A stretch of 64,000 nucleotides of DNA from Streptomyces sp. NBC_01707 (GCF_041438805.1 NZ_CP109190.1:9052001-9116000), one strand, 5' to 3'; counted from the stretch's first letter, positions 16,352 through 26,119 are shown. Translations and numbers: made by a program. Notes: generated by a model not told the origin, from the sequence alone.

Positions 16352-17628
16352 ACGGAAACCTTTGTGGTCGGGCCGAGACGGAACGAGAAGACGGAGCACA
16401 CGGCGAGCGCCACCGCGGCCGCCAGCAGCGCCGTGCGGTCGCCCCACGCCGTCCACGCGGCGCCGAAGGCCAGCGAGCAGACGAACCGGGCGACGGCCTG
16501 TCCGGTCTGCACCAGGGCGAGCCCCGACGAACGCAGCTCCTCGGGCACGCTCTCCGACGCCGCCGCCATCAGAATGCCGTCCGTGGCCGCGTAGAACGAA
16601 CCGTGCAGGACGAGCACGACGTACGGGAGCGCCGTACCGTGCCAGGACGAGAGCAGCAGTCCGTACGCGCCGAGCAGTGCCCCGTGGCCGGCGAGGAACA
16701 CCCGCCAGGGGCCCACCCGATCCGCGAGCCGCCCCAGTGGCAGAGCGAGCAGCAGGAAGGCCGCCGCGGTCCCGATCGGCAGCAGCGCGAACCAGCGGTC
16801 GGGCACGCCGAGACGGTGCTGGAGCAGCAGGTAGACGAACGAGTCGCTGACGGTCGCAAGGCCGAGCAGCAGGGCGCAGATGCAGATACGGCGGATGCCG
16901 GGCTGCCGCAGGAGGGCGAGGGCGGCTCGGAGCGTGGTGCGGGGCCGTTGGGCCGCCCGGTCGGTACGGCGTGCGGCGGCACCGCCCGGCACGAAGAGGA
17001 CCAGCACCAGCACGCCGACCAACGCGACGCAGAAGCTCACCGTGAACACCGCGTCGTAGCCGTCGACCGTGGCCCGCAGGATCAAGAAGGCCGCGAGCGG
17101 ACCGAGCAGGGCGCCCGCGGTGTCCATCGCGCGGTGGACACCGAAGGCACGGCCGCGGGCCTCGGGTGGTGATGACAACGAGATCAGAGCGTCGCGCGGC
17201 GCGGTGCGCAGGCCCTTGCCGGTGCGGTCGGCCGCGAGGACGAGGCCTATGGGCGTGAGGGTGTGGGCGATGAGGAGGAGGGGTTTGCACAGCGCCGAGA
17301 GGCCGTAGCCGATGATCGCGACGGGCTTGTGGCGCCCGCCGCCCCGGTCCGCGAAGTGGCCGCCGACCAGCCGCACCAGGGCCGAGAAGCCGTTGTAGAC
17401 GCCGTCCAGGAGCCCGAAGCCGAGCGGGCTCAGGCCGAGCCCCGCCACGAGGTAGAGCGGTAGGACCGCCGTCACCATCTCCGATGACACGTCGGTGATC
17501 AGACTGACCGTGCCGAGCGCCAGCACCGTGGGGGCGACCGCCACGCGCCGCCGGGCCGGGGCAGTGCCCGGCCCGGCGGCGCGCTCGGCGGACCCCGCGC
17601 GGGCGGCGCGGCTGTCCGCTACGTACAT
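16348..17628 (-). CDS. MFS transporter
   Basis: 426 aa with about 12 hydrophobic segments. It has the family A-like motif GGHFADRGGGRHKP between TM2 and TM3 and the ADRTGKGLRTAPRDALIS loop typical of the PA5030/YfkF-like MFS group. The substrate is not predictable; drug or metabolite export is usual. The ATG at 17628 starts one base after the stop of the phosphatase gene, and its own stop overlaps the next start by four bases. The three genes are therefore almost certainly one transcript. Confidence 0.9.
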   Translation of the reverse strand: MYVADSRAARAGSAERAAGPGTAPARRRVAVAPTVLALGTVSLITDVSSEMVTAVLPLYLVAGLGLSPLGFGLLDGVYNGFSALVRLVGGHFADRGGGRHKPVAIIGYGLSALCKPLLLIAHTLTPIGLVLAADRTGKGLRTAPRDALISLSSPPEARGRAFGVHRAMDTAGALLGPLAAFLILRATVDGYDAVFTVSFCVALVGVLVLVLFVPGGAAARRTDRAAQRPRTTLRAALALLRQPGIRRICICALLLGLATVSDSFVYLLLQHRLGVPDRWFALLPIGTAAAFLLLALPLGRLADRVGPWRVFLAGHGALLGAYGLLLSSWHGTALPYVVLVLHGSFYAATDGILMAAASESVPEELRSSGLALVQTGQAVARFVCSLAFGAAWTAWGDRTALLAAAVALAVCSVFSFRLGPTTKVSV

Positions 17629-17629
17629 G

Positions 17630-18520
17630 TCAGGACACCCAGACCCCGGTGATGTCCTTGGCGGACGCCGCGTTGCCCGCATGGCCGAGGCCGTGCATGT
17701 CCTCGAGCGTGCGCAGCAGGTCGTAGTGGTTGTACGTGGTGGAGGACGTGGCGCCCGGGGTCACCTGCTGGCCGTAGAGCACTGTGGGGATGCGGTTGCC
17801 GCTGAGCCGGTTGTCCTCGTCGAAGGTGACGACGAGGAGGCTGTTGTGGGTCTTCGCCCAGGTTGCGTAGGCGCCGAGGTTGTTCTTCAGCCAGGTGTCA
17901 CCGGTCGAGACCGAGCAGTCGTGCATGTCGCTGCACAGGTTCGGGACGACGAAGGAGACCTGCGGCAGTTTCGTGTAGTCGGTGGGGAACTGCTGGAAGG
18001 TGTACGCGGACGAGGTGGGGACGTTGCTGAAGCCGAACCACGGGTTGTGCTTGCGGGCGTAGCTGCCGCTGCTGCACGTGGTCGAACCCTGGCTGGGAAG
18101 CGTCTCGTTGTAGCTCGCCCAGGTCTTGCCCGCGGCGATCAGCTCGGATGCGAGGTTGGGCTTGCTGGAGAAGCCGGGGGTGTAGCAGCTGTCGTCGGTG
18201 ATGCCCTGCGTGGAGCCGGAGAACAGGGCGAAGTAGTTGGGCTGGCTGGGGTGCGTCTCGGCGTACGAGGCGCTCAGGTTGGCGCCGCCGCTCTTCAGCG
18301 AGTTGATGTACGGGGCGCTTGAGGAGCCGATGACCTGGCTGTAGCCGTGGTTCTCGAAGACCACGACGATCACGTGGTCGGGAGTTGGCACACCGGCCGC
18401 GGCCTGGGCGGACGAGGAGCCGCCGATGCCGGTCCACAGGCCGACGACGGCGGCAGCGGTGAGGGTCAGGGCACACGTGAGGGCGGTGCGACTGCGGTCG
18501 AACACGGATCTGCCAGGCAC
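17630..18520 (-). CDS. Secreted phosphoesterase / acid-phosphatase-like protein
   Basis: 296 aa. A Sec-type signal with hydrophobic core (about 13-33, ending AQAAAG) precedes an alkaline-phosphatase-superfamily phosphoesterase domain. The metal site starts at DHVIVVVFENHGYSQVIG, with the THPSQPNYFALFSG stretch and VVTFDED. The domain is of the phospholipase C / acid phosphatase AcpA type. It would hydrolyse phosphate esters outside the cell. The GTG at 18520 was chosen for GGAGG six bases upstream. It is first gene of the operon with MFS and propeller genes. No PHO box was identified. Confidence 0.88.
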   Translation of the reverse strand: MPGRSVFDRSRTALTCALTLTAAAVVGLWTGIGGSSSAQAAAGVPTPDHVIVVVFENHGYSQVIGSSSAPYINSLKSGGANLSASYAETHPSQPNYFALFSGSTQGITDDSCYTPGFSSKPNLASELIAAGKTWASYNETLPSQGSTTCSSGSYARKHNPWFGFSNVPTSSAYTFQQFPTDYTKLPQVSFVVPNLCSDMHDCSVSTGDTWLKNNLGAYATWAKTHNSLLVVTFDEDNRLSGNRIPTVLYGQQVTPGATSSTTYNHYDLLRTLEDMHGLGHAGNAASAKDITGVWVS

Positions 18521-19066
18521 TGGGAACCTCCGGTGGGGGAGTGGCGGGGGCGGTGCAGACAGAGCATGCTCACGCCAAGATGTATCCCGCGTACCGCATC
18601 GCACAAGGGGCATGAAGATCGGGTGAACGATCTCCTGCACCGATTGCCCGCCGGTGACCTCGGTCCCTTACGTCCGCCGCGTACGCGGAGGCACAGGTGA
18701 GGATGAGGGGCGTGGTCCGTGTGCGCTCCCGGGAATTCCCGCGCCCTGCGCAATGCCGAGCGGAGCACTTGTCGGGCGGCGGTGCCGTCCGTCCGCAGGC
18801 CGACCGGCCGGGGCGGCTCCGTATCGGGTCGCAGGCCTCGTACCGGCGGCGAGGTCTCGGGACCGTCGCGATCGGGCGATGAGAACTCCCAGCTCGTCAT
18901 GCTGAGACGCCGCTTTCGTATGTGACACCGCGAACGTGCCGCTGACGAACCCTGCGAGCAGAGCGTTGTGTGCTACCGCCCCGGCCCGTGGCCGAAAGCA
19001 GTGTGTCTCTGCGCCTGCGGCCCTGTCCTGCGGATGTTCCAAGGGCAGGGCCCGGGCGGGAAGGCC
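18521..19066. other. Gene-free stretch, 546 bases
   Basis: Upstream of the phosphatase operon and downstream of the minus-strand Ig-like protein gene. I see no coding sequence and no clear regulatory dyad. Confidence 0.45.
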
Positions 19067-19834
19067 CTACTTCACGGCGACGCTGTCACCGTAAGCGGTC
19101 GCGGTGCTCGTGGTGCCTGTGCCGGCGAATGTCCAGCGCCAGGTACCGCCGGAATTCGCGGTGACCGTCGTCCTGAGCTTGCCGCTCTTGTCGGTGGTCA
19201 CCTTCTTGACCGTGGTGTAGGTGGAGGAGCCGGACTTCTTGTACTGAAGGGTCACGGCCTGGCCGCTGTATCCGGCGTAGGCGTTGGTGTCCCAGTTGGC
19301 CCGGGTGAGCGTCCCGGTCACGGTGAGCGTGCCGCCCTTGGTGACCGGCTCGGGGGAGGCCTGGGTGTCGGCGAGCTTGGCGTAACGCTTCACCTTGACC
19401 GGCGCGCTGTCCTCGAGGTCGTAGAAGTCCCCGTCATCGGCGGCGGCCTCGGCAGTGAAATGCCACGTGCCGGCCGAGCTGTTCCTGAGGTCGTAGTAGT
19501 CGGTGCGATTGGCGTCGAGGGTGAACTTGAAGACGCACTTCCTGGTGGTGGATGTGGGCCTGGTGCAGTCGGCGGAGCCTGCGTGGATGATCCGGCTGTC
19601 AGCGCTGACCAGCTTGGAACCGTAGATGTCCTTGATCCCGGACCCGTCCTTGGCGACGGCAGTGACGGTCAGCGTCTGCGCCGCGCTGACTCCGGCGTTG
19701 ACTGTCTGCTTGCTGAAGGACAGCGACGTGAAGGCGGTGTCGCCCTTCCGGGCGTCGGCGTGTGCGGCCGGCGTCAGGAACGAGAGCAGTACCAGAGCGC
19801 CGACGCCGGCGGCCTTGGTGGAACGAATGCGCAT
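19067..19834 (-). CDS. Secreted Ig-like-domain protein
   Basis: 255 aa. A signal peptide (MRIRSTKAAGVGALVLLSFLTPAAHA, cleaved near 26) is followed by two beta-rich segments. The second (about 150-255) contains TKGGTLTVTGTLTRANWDT, VTLQYKKSGSSTYTTVKKVTTDKSGKL and GGTWRWTFAGT. These are the pattern of bacterial Ig-like/calcium-binding-like repeats common in Streptomyces secreted proteins. No catalytic motif is visible. The ATG at 19834 has GGAG four bases upstream. Likely an extracellular binding or structural protein. Confidence 0.85.
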   Translation of the reverse strand: MRIRSTKAAGVGALVLLSFLTPAAHADARKGDTAFTSLSFSKQTVNAGVSAAQTLTVTAVAKDGSGIKDIYGSKLVSADSRIIHAGSADCTRPTSTTRKCVFKFTLDANRTDYYDLRNSSAGTWHFTAEAAADDGDFYDLEDSAPVKVKRYAKLADTQASPEPVTKGGTLTVTGTLTRANWDTNAYAGYSGQAVTLQYKKSGSSTYTTVKKVTTDKSGKLRTTVTANSGGTWRWTFAGTGTTSTATAYGDSVAVK

Positions 19835-20124
19835 GTTTCTCCGAAAACGATGAGCCGGATCTTGTCCGGGCGCGAGAGAGACCAATGACGCCCGTGGTTG
19901 GTTGTACGACGGCCTGCGGTGTCCTGACCGTGGCGGCTCTGCGGCATGGTTCAACCCGATGTGCGGGGGTTTCCTCCCCGATGGCCGGAACCACATGGGA
20001 ATGATTCAAACTTCAATGAAGTTTCAGACGCCAAGAGGGCTCATCGGCCCTCGCGCCCCGGAACCCCGTGGCGCCAGGTGCCTGCACCGCGGAACGCATG
20101 CTCGTGCAGTGAACGGAGAACGTG

Positions 20125-20502
20125 ATGGTCGGCATACAGGGAGTGAGCTGGAACGAGCGGCGGCAGTACGCGAGCCGTCTCTTCGAATCCCAGCGTTACC
20201 GCGCGGCTTCCCGGGTTCTCAAGGATCTGGTTGCCGCGGCTCCCCGCAACCTGGACCTCCGGATGCTCCTCGCTCGTTCGTACTACTACACGGCGCAGCT
20301 TTCCCTGGCCGAGGCGGAGCTTCGGCACGTCCTGCGCGCCGAGCCCGCCCACCCCTCTGCTCACCTCGCTCTCGCCCGCGTCCTGGAGCGCCAGCACCGC
20401 TGCTCCGAGGCCGCGCCACACATGAGGGCCGCGGACACGATGACCGCACGGGACCTCCTTGCTCTCAAGCACCCCCGCAATTCCCTCCGACTCGCCGGTT
20501 GA
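20125..20502 (+). CDS. Tetratricopeptide-repeat protein
   Basis: 125 aa, all helical, with about three TPR units (YASRLFESQRYRAASRVLKDLVAAAP, LRMLLARSYYYTAQLSLAEAELRHVL, AHLALARVLERQHRCSEAAPHMRAA). A scaffold or adaptor is likely, with no catalytic part. The ATG at 20125 was preferred over GTG at 20122 because GGAG is six bases upstream. Monocistronic. The partner is unknown. Confidence 0.85.
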   Translation: MVGIQGVSWNERRQYASRLFESQRYRAASRVLKDLVAAAPRNLDLRMLLARSYYYTAQLSLAEAELRHVLRAEPAHPSAHLALARVLERQHRCSEAAPHMRAADTMTARDLLALKHPRNSLRLAG

Positions 20503-21196
20503 GGCTCCTCCCGGCTGCCGGTGGTCCGCCCTCCCCGGGTGATCAGGCCGCGGGCGAGACGTGCGTCCACGCGCCCGGAGACCGGTAGGCCGGCCCGCAC
20601 GCGACGGCCCTCGCCGTCCGAGTCGCCGACGCCGTCGGCCTCGAACCCGGCCGGATCCCGCTCGTTCGCGCCGGTGCATCGCCGGTCGTACGGCAGTCGG
20701 CACGGCAACCGTTGCCTTCTGCGGGCTGTACCCACCGTGTTCCGGCCGTCCTGGGCCGCCGGGGCCGTCAGCCCATTGCCGTCCGCAGCGCGATCGGGAA
20801 GATCTCCGAAACTTTCGAAATTATTAGCGCGGAACTTGTTCGCTGAATCTAGGATTCCGCCACGCTTCTCGTATTCGATCAACCAGATAGGGCCGGTGAC
20901 CAGGCTTGATGCAGTCTCGGTAAGTTCCTGGCCAAGGATAAGATTTCGGAATCCTTGCCGAAAGTGTTGACAACCTTACGGAGCCGCACCAACCTATCGC
21001 CATCGACGGACCCCAACCCCTGTCGATCCGGGTCGCCCGTGCGACCTTGTTCTCCGGTCGTTGATCGCACGACGACCGCCCACCGTCGCAGCGTTGGACG
21101 ACGCTGACGCGCGGTCGCGTCACCCTGGCCACCGACGGGCCGGCCAGGTCGTATCACGCTGTCTGGCCTCCGTGCCGGCCTTCACGAGGAGGAAGC
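20503..21196. other. Gene-free stretch upstream of xylanase gene
   Basis: 694 bases. The part from 20800 to 20990 is AT-richer and holds the xylanase-type operator and probably the promoter. A TTGACA-like hexamer occurs at about 20969. No coding sequence is convincing. Confidence 0.5.
20807..20817. promoter_or_regulatory. Candidate xylanase operator
   Basis: CGAAACTTTCG, an 11-bp perfect palindrome around a central C. It matches the GAAA-N-TTTC motif known upstream of Streptomyces xylanase and xylobiose genes. It lies about 380 bases before the GH11 start, so a long leader or a second promoter is implied. Confidence 0.55.
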
Positions 21197-21904
21197 ATGA
21201 ACATGAACGACGCCCCCGCCCCCATGAACAACCTCCCCACCCAACCGCTCAGCCGCAGAGGTTTCATCGGCGGCGCCGGAGCGTTGGCGCTCTCGTCCGC
21301 CATGATGCTGCCCGGCACCGCCCACGCCGCCACGACCATCACCACAAATCAAACGGGCACCAATAACGGCTACTACTATTCATTCTGGACCGATGGCGGT
21401 GGGTCGGTCTCCATGACCCTGGGGTCCGGTGGAAACTACAGCACCTCATGGAGCAACGTCGGGAATTTCGTCTGCGGTAAGGGATGGAGCAACGGCGGGC
21501 GCAGGAGTGTGAACTACTCGGGCAGCTTCAATCCGTCCGGCAACGCCTATCTGGCTCTCTACGGGTGGACGTCAAACCCACTCGTGGAGTACTACATCGT
21601 CGACAACTGGGGCACTTACCGGCCCACGGGCACGTACAAGGGCACCGTCAGCAGCGACGGCGGCACCTACGACATCTACCAGACGACGCGAACCAACGCC
21701 CCTTCCGTCGAAGGCACCAAGACCTTCAATCAGTACTGGAGCGTCCGGCAGTCGAAGAGGACGGGTGGGACCATAACCACCGGAAATCACTTCGACGCGT
21801 GGGCCGGCCATGGAATGCCCATGGGTAGTTTCAATTACTACATGATCCTCGCGACGGAGGGATATCAGAGCAGTGGGAACTCGAATATCACGGTGAGCGG
21901 ATGA
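21197..21904 (+). CDS. xlnC: GH11 endo-1,4-beta-xylanase, XlnC-like
   Basis: 235 aa. A twin-arginine signal ([20 protein letters not shown], cleavage after AHA near residue 44) precedes one GH11 domain and nothing else, so there is no carbohydrate-binding module. The catalytic nucleophile is Glu131 in [11 protein letters not shown] and the acid/base is Glu221 in [10 protein letters not shown]. Tat export of a single-domain GH11 enzyme and the close sequence pattern match XlnC of S. lividans. It cleaves xylan outside the cell after folding in the cytoplasm. The ATG at 21197 follows AGGAGGAAGC. An xylanase-type operator lies upstream; a palindromic terminator follows. Confidence 0.96.
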   Translation: MNMNDAPAPMNNLPTQPLSRRGFIGGAGALALSSAMMLPGTAHAATTITTNQTGTNNGYYYSFWTDGGGSVSMTLGSGGNYSTSWSNVGNFVCGKGWSNGGRRSVNYSGSFNPSGNAYLALYGWTSNPLVEYYIVDNWGTYRPTGTYKGTVSSDGGTYDIYQTTRTNAPSVEGTKTFNQYWSVRQSKRTGGTITTGNHFDAWAGHGMPMGSFNYYMILATEGYQSSGNSNITVSG

Positions 21905-21970
21905 ACGTCCCACCCCCCGACGAAGCCGACCGCAGCGCGAGTTGACTCCTGATCACCTGACCCACCGCAC

Positions 21971-22004
21971 CTGTGGCGCGGCGGCCATGGCCGCCGCGCC
22001 ACAG
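21971..22004. terminator. 34-bp perfect palindrome between convergent genes
   Basis: Arms of 17 bases starting CTGTGGCGCGGCGG with an NcoI-like centre CCATGG. It lies between the xylanase gene end (21904) and the convergent HAD gene end (22084), so it probably terminates both. Confidence 0.7.
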
Positions 22005-22083
22005 TGCTGCCGGCCGGCGCTACACCGCGGTCGTTCCGTTCGACGCAGGGCACGGGTGGACGCCCACGAGGGGCCGGGGATGT

Positions 22084-22743
22084 TCAGCAGGTTGCGGTTG
22101 CCAGCAGTTCGGGCAGGTCGCGCATGGCCTCGAACACGACGGTGTCCGGTCCCTCCAGCCTCGATGCCGGTGTGAGACCGCCGCAGTAGCCGAATGCGCG
22201 CATGCCTGCGGCGCGGGCGGCCTGTACTCCGTACGCGCTGTCCTCGATCACCGCGCACCGCGCGGGCTCCACTCCCATCGTGCGTGCAGCGTGCAGGAAG
22301 AGGTCAGGCGCGGGCTTGCCGCTGAGGACGTCGGCGGCGCTGAAGATGTGCGTCTTGAAGTAGTCGCTCAGCGAAGTGATCTGCAGGCTGTGCCTGATGT
22401 CGTCGTGACTGCCGTTGGAGGCGACACAGATGGGCGTGGTGAGGCCGTTCAGGACCTCCGTGATGCCGTCGACAGCGGTCAGTTCGGCTGCGAAGGCCGC
22501 CCGATACAGATGCTCGTACCGCCGCTGCCAGTTCTTCTCCAGGCGCCGGCCAAGTCGTTCTTCCACAGCGGCCGTGTAGACCTCGTCCGACGAGCCGACG
22601 AACCGTTCGATGATCTCCGCCTCGGTGAACGTGCAGCCCAGGTCAGCCATGATCATCGCGTCCACTTTCACGCATATTCGTTCGCTGTCCACCAGCACGC
22701 CGTCACAGTCGAAGATCACCAGGTCAACCGCGTTCTGTGTCAT
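22084..22743 (-). CDS. HAD-superfamily sugar phosphatase / phosphoglucomutase-like
   Basis: 219 aa. Motif I is FDCDGVLVDSE (Asp12 nucleophile, Asp14 acid) and motif II the Ser/Asn in CVASNGS. The motif III Lys is in SGKPAPDLFLHAA and motif IV in VIEDSAYGVQAA. The helical cap after motif I puts it with the beta-phosphoglucomutase/GPH/YfbT-type phosphatases. It is cytoplasmic, with a small phosphosugar as likely substrate. ATG 22743 begins the family homology. Convergent with the xylanase, so not in one transcript. Confidence 0.92.
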   Translation of the reverse strand: MTQNAVDLVIFDCDGVLVDSERICVKVDAMIMADLGCTFTEAEIIERFVGSSDEVYTAAVEERLGRRLEKNWQRRYEHLYRAAFAAELTAVDGITEVLNGLTTPICVASNGSHDDIRHSLQITSLSDYFKTHIFSAADVLSGKPAPDLFLHAARTMGVEPARCAVIEDSAYGVQAARAAGMRAFGYCGGLTPASRLEGPDTVVFEAMRDLPELLATATC

Positions 22744-23521
22744 GGCCGGAAGCCTAAGGGCTGTCCCGATCTCTCGTGACGGTCCGTCGGTTTCTTCGGC
22801 CCGCTGTTTCGGTTGTCGGGCCTGGTGGTGGCCGGGCTGACAGCCCGGCTGTCGCGTCGGGTGGGCGCCGGGTTCCATGGCTCCGGTGGGATCATGCTGA
22901 CGTCGAGCGTCCCTCCGGCGAACCCGGCCCGGCACTCGCGTGGTGCGACGACCTCCGGGAGAGGACGACACGCTCTACGACGTTCGGGCCGCGCCGGCAG
23001 GGGAAAGTACTTCTGGTTCCGCGGCTGCGTCCGTAGGCCGATGCGAGATCCGCCTGGGCCGACGACGCGTATCGCCGTGGTCGGCGCGCCGCCACGCGAG
23101 AAGCTGGTCGGTCCCAGTGGACGGCAGGAGGCAAAGACAAAGGCAGGGAGATCCCTCTCCCTGCCACTCTCAACGTATAGCGCACCGGGGGGCTTGCGGC
23201 AAGACCCGGGTGGTGGCGCAAAATCGTCCGCTGAGGCCACAACCTGCGGAAATGAGGGCACGAGGTGCGTGTGTTGTCGGCGTATGGGGGACGCGGTGAC
23301 GTCGAATCAGTGGTGCGAGTGGCGGTACGGTCGCGAGCGCTCGGAGCGGTGGTGCGGGTGTGCGCGCCGCTCGACGGGGATGAGCGGCCGGCCGGCTCGT
23401 CAGAGGGAGGGCAGCCAGAGACGACGACGTGCCTGGCAAGAGGTTCGACAGAGCTGGAGGCGCGGGTGATTCGATCGGCCGGTGCAGTGCGACGGGATAC
23501 GACTGCCTCGGAGGTATCGCG
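22744..23521. other. Upstream region of rifampin phosphotransferase gene
   Basis: 778 bases between divergent genes, without a credible gene. It contains the rifampin-associated element at 23189-23207, which leaves a leader of over 300 bases before the rph start. Confidence 0.6.
23189..23207 (+). promoter_or_regulatory. Rifampin-associated element (RAE)
   Basis: GGGGCTTGCGGCAAGACCC, a 19-bp imperfect palindrome. It matches the RAE found upstream of rifamycin-inactivating genes in actinobacteria, which is needed for rifampin-inducible expression. It lies about 315 bases upstream of the phosphotransferase gene on the same strand. Confidence 0.85.
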
Positions 23522-26119
23522 ATGATCGAGCCGTACGTGTGGGATCTTCAGGAGGTTGACGAGACGCAGGTCGCGGCCGTCGGCGGCAAGGGTGCTCACC
23601 TGGGCGGGCTGTCGCGGATCGAGGGCATCCGCGTGCCGGCCGGCTTCTGCGTGACGACGGACGCCTTCCGGCGGATCATGGCGGAAGCGCCGTCGATCGA
23701 CGATCGGCTCGATCAGCTGTCGCGCTTGGACCCGGACGACCGGGATGCGGCCCGCACGCTCAGCGCGGAGATCCGCCGGACCATCGAAGGGATCACCATC
23801 CCGGGCGATCTCGCGGCGGCGATCACCCGCGCAGTCACCCAGCTCGGCGAGCAGGCCGCCTACGCCGTGCGATCCAGCGCGACGGCGGAAGACCTGCCGA
23901 CGGCCTCCTTCGCCGGCCAGCAGGACACGTACCTCAACGTCGTGGGACCGACGGCGATCCTCCAGCACGTCAGCCGGTGCTGGGCCTCGCTGTTCACCGA
24001 GCGGGCCGTGACCTACCGCCGGCGGAACGGCATTGATCACCGTACGGTCCACATGGCCGTGGTCGTACAGAGGATGGTCTTCGCGGACGCGGCCGGCATC
24101 CTGTTCACGGCGGACCCCGTCACGGGCAACCGGAAGGTCGCCACCGTGGACGCAGGCTTCGGCCTCGGTGAGGCCCTGGTCTCCGGTCTGGTGAACCCGG
24201 ACGTCTTCAAGGTGCGGCACGGCGAAGTCGTCGCCAAGGCGATCGCCGCCAAAAAGCGTGCCGTCCACGCCCTGCCGGCCGGCGGTACGCAGGAAGTGGC
24301 GGTCGACTCGCAGCGGCAGGATCAGCCGGCGCTGACGGACGCGCAGGTCGTGCGGCTCGTGCAGCTCGGGCGGCGGATCGAAGCCCACTTCGGCCGCCCG
24401 CAGGACATCGAATGGTGCCTGGTCGACCATGGCTTCCAGATCGTTCAGAGCCGGCCGGTCACGACGCTGTTCCCCATCCCCGAGTCCGGCGACCAGGAGA
24501 ATCACGTCTACGTCTCCGTTGGGCATGGGCAGATGATGACCGACCCCATGAAGCCCCTCGGGCACTCCATGTGGCGACTGACGGCCATGGTGCCGATGCA
24601 CGAGGCCGGCGGGAGGCTGTTCGTCGACGTCACCCGGCGCCTGGCCTCGCCCGCGAGCCGCGACGGCCTCCTGGACGCCATGGGGAAAGGTGATCCGCTG
24701 ATCAGGGACGCTCTGGAGACCGTCCTCGACCGCGACGACTTCGTCCCGTCCCTCCCGGACGGGGGTCCCGGCAGGCCGCCGGCCCGCGATGCGTCCGCCC
24801 CGGTCGAGGCCGATCCGGCCATCGTCACCGAGCTGATCGAGCGCAGCCAGTTGTCCATCGCCGCCCTGGAGCGCGACATCCGGACGAAGACCGGACCCGC
24901 GCTGTTCGACTTCCTGCTGGATGCCTTCGAGGAGCACAAGAGAGTCCTCGGCGATCCGCTGAACCTTCAGGCGATCATGGCAGGGATGGAGGCCACGTGG
25001 TGGCTCAACGACAAGCTGCAGGAGTGGCTGGGCGAGAAGAACGCGGCTGACACGCTGACGCTGTCCGCCCCCGACAACGTCACGTCGGAGATGGGGCTGG
25101 CGCTGCTCGACGTCGCGGACGTGATCCGCTCGCGGCCGGAGGTGGTGGCGTTCCTGCAGGGCGTCGAGGACGAGGGCTTCCTGGACGAGCTGCCGAAGAT
25201 TGCGGGCGGGACCGAAGCGCGCGATGCCATCGAGGCCTACCTGGACCGGTACGGCATGCGTTGCGTCGGCGAGATCGACATCACCAGGCCACGGTGGCGC
25301 GAGCGCCCTACCACGCTCGTGCCCGTGATCCTCGACAACGTCAGGAACTTCGAGCCGGGCGCCGCCGAGCGGCGCTTCGAGCGGGGTCGGCGGAAGGCGC
25401 AGAAGAAGGAACTGGAGGTGTTGTCCCGCTTGCGCACCCTGCCGGACGGGGACCGGAAGGCCGACGAGACCAAGCGGATGATCGACCAGGTGAGAGCCTT
25501 CGTCGGATACCGGGAGTACCCGAAGTACGGCATCGTCAGCCGCTACTTCGTCTACAAGCAGGCCCTGTCGGAGGAGGCCGAGCGCCTCGCGCAGGCCGAC
25601 GTGCTTTCCGAGAAGGAGGACATCTTCTACCTCACGTTTCAGGAGCTCCGCGACGTCGTGCGCTCGCGCCAGGTGGATGACCGGCTCATCCAGCAGCGCA
25701 AGGACGCGTTCCGGTCGTACCACGCGCTCACACCGCCACGGGTGCTCACATCGGACGGTGAGGCCCTCACCGGGGCGTACCGACGCGACGACGTGCCGGC
25801 CGGCGCCCTGATCGGCCTACCGGTTTCCGCCGGGACCGTCGAGGGACGGGCCCGCGTCATCCTTGACATGGCGGAGGCCGATCTCGAAGCGGGCGACATC
25901 CTGGTCACGGCCTTCACGGACCCCAGCTGGTCGCCACTGTTCGTCGGCATCGCCGGTTTGGTGACGGAGGTGGGCGGCATGATGACCCATGGCGCAGTCA
26001 TCGCCCGGGAGTACGGCTTGCCGGCCGTCGTGGGCGTGGAGCAGGCCACCCGGCTGATCCGGGACGGGCAGCGGATCCGCATGCACGGAACCGACGGATA
26101 CGTCGAGATCCTGTCTTGA
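23522..26119 (+). CDS. rph: Rifampin phosphotransferase
   Basis: 865 aa, the usual length. An ATP-grasp nucleotide-binding domain (about 1-315) with GGKGAHLG and RSSATAEDLPTASFAGQQDT is followed by the rifampin-binding domain (about 320-750). The C-terminal swivelling His domain contains GGMMTHGAVIAREYGLP, where His823 carries the phosphate. The enzyme converts ATP and rifampin to phosphorylated drug, AMP and phosphate, inactivating the antibiotic in the cytoplasm. The overall PEP-synthase-like layout is shared with PpsA, but the RAE upstream and the stand-alone context favour Rph. The ATG at 23522 follows GGAGG. Monocistronic. Confidence 0.95.
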   Translation: MIEPYVWDLQEVDETQVAAVGGKGAHLGGLSRIEGIRVPAGFCVTTDAFRRIMAEAPSIDDRLDQLSRLDPDDRDAARTLSAEIRRTIEGITIPGDLAAAITRAVTQLGEQAAYAVRSSATAEDLPTASFAGQQDTYLNVVGPTAILQHVSRCWASLFTERAVTYRRRNGIDHRTVHMAVVVQRMVFADAAGILFTADPVTGNRKVATVDAGFGLGEALVSGLVNPDVFKVRHGEVVAKAIAAKKRAVHALPAGGTQEVAVDSQRQDQPALTDAQVVRLVQLGRRIEAHFGRPQDIEWCLVDHGFQIVQSRPVTTLFPIPESGDQENHVYVSVGHGQMMTDPMKPLGHSMWRLTAMVPMHEAGGRLFVDVTRRLASPASRDGLLDAMGKGDPLIRDALETVLDRDDFVPSLPDGGPGRPPARDASAPVEADPAIVTELIERSQLSIAALERDIRTKTGPALFDFLLDAFEEHKRVLGDPLNLQAIMAGMEATWWLNDKLQEWLGEKNAADTLTLSAPDNVTSEMGLALLDVADVIRSRPEVVAFLQGVEDEGFLDELPKIAGGTEARDAIEAYLDRYGMRCVGEIDITRPRWRERPTTLVPVILDNVRNFEPGAAERRFERGRRKAQKKELEVLSRLRTLPDGDRKADETKRMIDQVRAFVGYREYPKYGIVSRYFVYKQALSEEAERLAQADVLSEKEDIFYLTFQELRDVVRSRQVDDRLIQQRKDAFRSYHALTPPRVLTSDGEALTGAYRRDDVPAGALIGLPVSAGTVEGRARVILDMAEADLEAGDILVTAFTDPSWSPLFVGIAGLVTEVGGMMTHGAVIAREYGLPAVVGVEQATRLIRDGQRIRMHGTDGYVEILS

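Noticed and set aside
22892..25723. 943-codon open frame on the minus strand
   Set aside because: It is the antisense shadow of the rph gene; the Asp/His/Arg-rich composition has no domain, while the plus strand has a complete Rph.
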